8,647 nt of DNA from Myxococcales bacterium (GTDB lineage Bacteria > Myxococcota > Polyangia > Polyangiales > Polyangiaceae), in assembly GCA_020430865.1 (NCBI GenBank), contig JAGQIY010000174.1, positions 1 through 8,647 on the forward strand, given 5' to 3'. Numbering within the stretch: the first letter of the stretch is position 1; each line of letters begins with the position of its first letter. This document shows positions 7,956 through 8,647 of this stretch, in pieces. Both the position numbers and the translations under genes were made by a program. Below the pieces are notes generated by a model. The model saw only the letters and a list, made by a program, of their open reading frames with translations. It was not told the origin of the DNA and made no database searches.

Positions 7956-8647
7956 ATGAGCGATTCTTCGAACCAACCTCGTCTCGGTGTTCCGGATCAC
8001 GGCGTCGGGATCGGCCTCCGCGTACCCCACTACCGCGAGATCCTCGAGACGCGACCCGCGGTCGACTTCTTCGAGATCATCTCGGAGAACTTCATGGTTC
8101 CCGGAGGAAAGCCTCGCTATCACCTGGAAGCGGTGCTCGAGAGCTATCGCGTGATCCAGCACGGTGTTTCCCTTGGGATAGGTTCACCGGACGAACTGGA
8201 CATGGACTACCTGAAGCGGCTCAAGCAGCTGGTGCGTGTGGTTCAGCCTGCGTGGCTGAGCGATCACTTCTGCTGGGGCACGGCGGATGGCGTCAACGTC
8301 CATGATCTGTTGCCCCTGCCCTACACGAGGGCTGCGATCGCTCGGGTGGTCGAGCGGGCCAGGATGATCCAGGACTTCCTCGAGGTGCGCTTCGCGCTGG
8401 AGAACACCTCGAGCTACCTCGCCTACACCTCGAGTCAGATGACCGAGTGGGAGTTCGTGAGCGAGGTGGTCGAGCGTGCCGACATCGGGCTGATGTTCGA
8501 CGTGAACAACGTCTACGTCTCGGCGTACAACCACGGCTTCGATCCCTACGAGTTCGTGCACCACGTGCCCCACGAGCGCATCGTGCAGATCCACCTCGCA
8601 GGGCACACGAACCTCGGTACGCACATCATCGACACCCACTCTGGCCA
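7956..8647 (+). CDS. bufB: DUF692 / MNIO-family enzyme (BufB-like), 3' truncated
   Basis: The frame runs from ATG 7956 off the right edge without a stop: 230 residues of a family usually near 280. MNIO proteins are TIM-barrel, multinuclear non-heme iron enzymes that oxidise cysteines of peptide precursors (MbnB, ChrH and bufferin BufB are known members). Family motifs in order: GIGLRVPHY (18-26), FFEIISENFM (38-47), QHGVSLGIGS (68-77), SDHFCWG (102-108), LLPLPYT (118-124), ALENTSSY (147-154), FDVNNVYVSAYNHG (181-194), QIHLAGH (211-217) and IDTHSG (225-230). Conserved H69, H104, E149, D182, H193, H213, D226 and H228 are candidate iron ligands or active-site residues; exact assignment is from family pattern. 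It is cytosolic, with no signal peptide. The start has only a weak Shine-Dalgarno. It lies directly after the Cys-rich precursor, which is its expected substrate. A partner protein (DUF2063-type) is expected downstream but is out of view. Confidence 0.93.
   Translation, partial: MSDSSNQPRLGVPDHGVGIGLRVPHYREILETRPAVDFFEIISENFMVPGGKPRYHLEAVLESYRVIQHGVSLGIGSPDELDMDYLKRLKQLVRVVQPAWLSDHFCWGTADGVNVHDLLPLPYTRAAIARVVERARMIQDFLEVRFALENTSSYLAYTSSQMTEWEFVSEVVERADIGLMFDVNNVYVSAYNHGFDPYEFVHHVPHERIVQIHLAGHTNLGTHIIDTHSG

Overview
The window is high-GC chromosomal DNA, most likely from a predatory or soil myxobacterium (Myxococcota). Three things point there: a lipoprotein with an AgmX/PglI-type C-terminal domain, an NtrC-type regulator carrying the GAFTDA variant of the sigma-54 contact loop, and a FecR-like large secreted protein fragment. 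Codon third positions are strongly G/C-rich in the real genes. I see no rRNA, tRNA, CRISPR array, transposase or attachment site. The taxonomy is inferred from gene content only.

Layout, left to right. (1) 1-983, plus: C-terminal part of a beta-rich, FecR-like or Ig-like protein cut by the left edge. (2) 1001-2428, minus: soluble pyridine nucleotide transhydrogenase SthA. It ends 17 bp from the convergent first gene and starts 8 bp after the lipoprotein gene 2437-2922, so those two are probably one transcript. (3) 3079-4443, minus: a sigma-54-dependent response regulator of the REC-AAA+-Fis type. (4) 4579-5799, plus: a leaderless NamZ (DUF1343/GH171) exo-beta-N-acetylmuramidase, divergent from the regulator. 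(5) 5796-7217, minus: an M24B Xaa-Pro peptidase. Its stop codon and that of namZ share one CTAG tetranucleotide. (6) 7218-7567: about 350 bp without a convincing gene, the leader of the last locus. (7) 7568-7816, plus: a small cysteine-rich precursor with a lipoprotein-type signal sequence. It is followed by a perfect 13-bp hairpin and then by a DUF692/MNIO enzyme gene (7956 onward) that runs off the right edge.

The most interesting element is the last one: a peptide precursor plus MNIO enzyme pair, of the bufferin (BufA/BufB) class of post-translationally modified, metal-binding peptides. In known systems the MNIO iron enzyme oxidises cysteines of the precursor in the cytoplasm (to thiooxazole-type heterocycles in bufferins), and the product is exported to bind copper or other metals. 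Here the precursor has a lipobox rather than a plain Sec cleavage site, and a two-unit, 19-residue-period Cys repeat. That suggests a membrane-anchored variant. The usual partner proteins (DUF2063/BufC-like and others) would lie past the right edge and cannot be seen.

The other genes look like core housekeeping functions: NAD(P)H balance, peptidoglycan salvage and peptide turnover.
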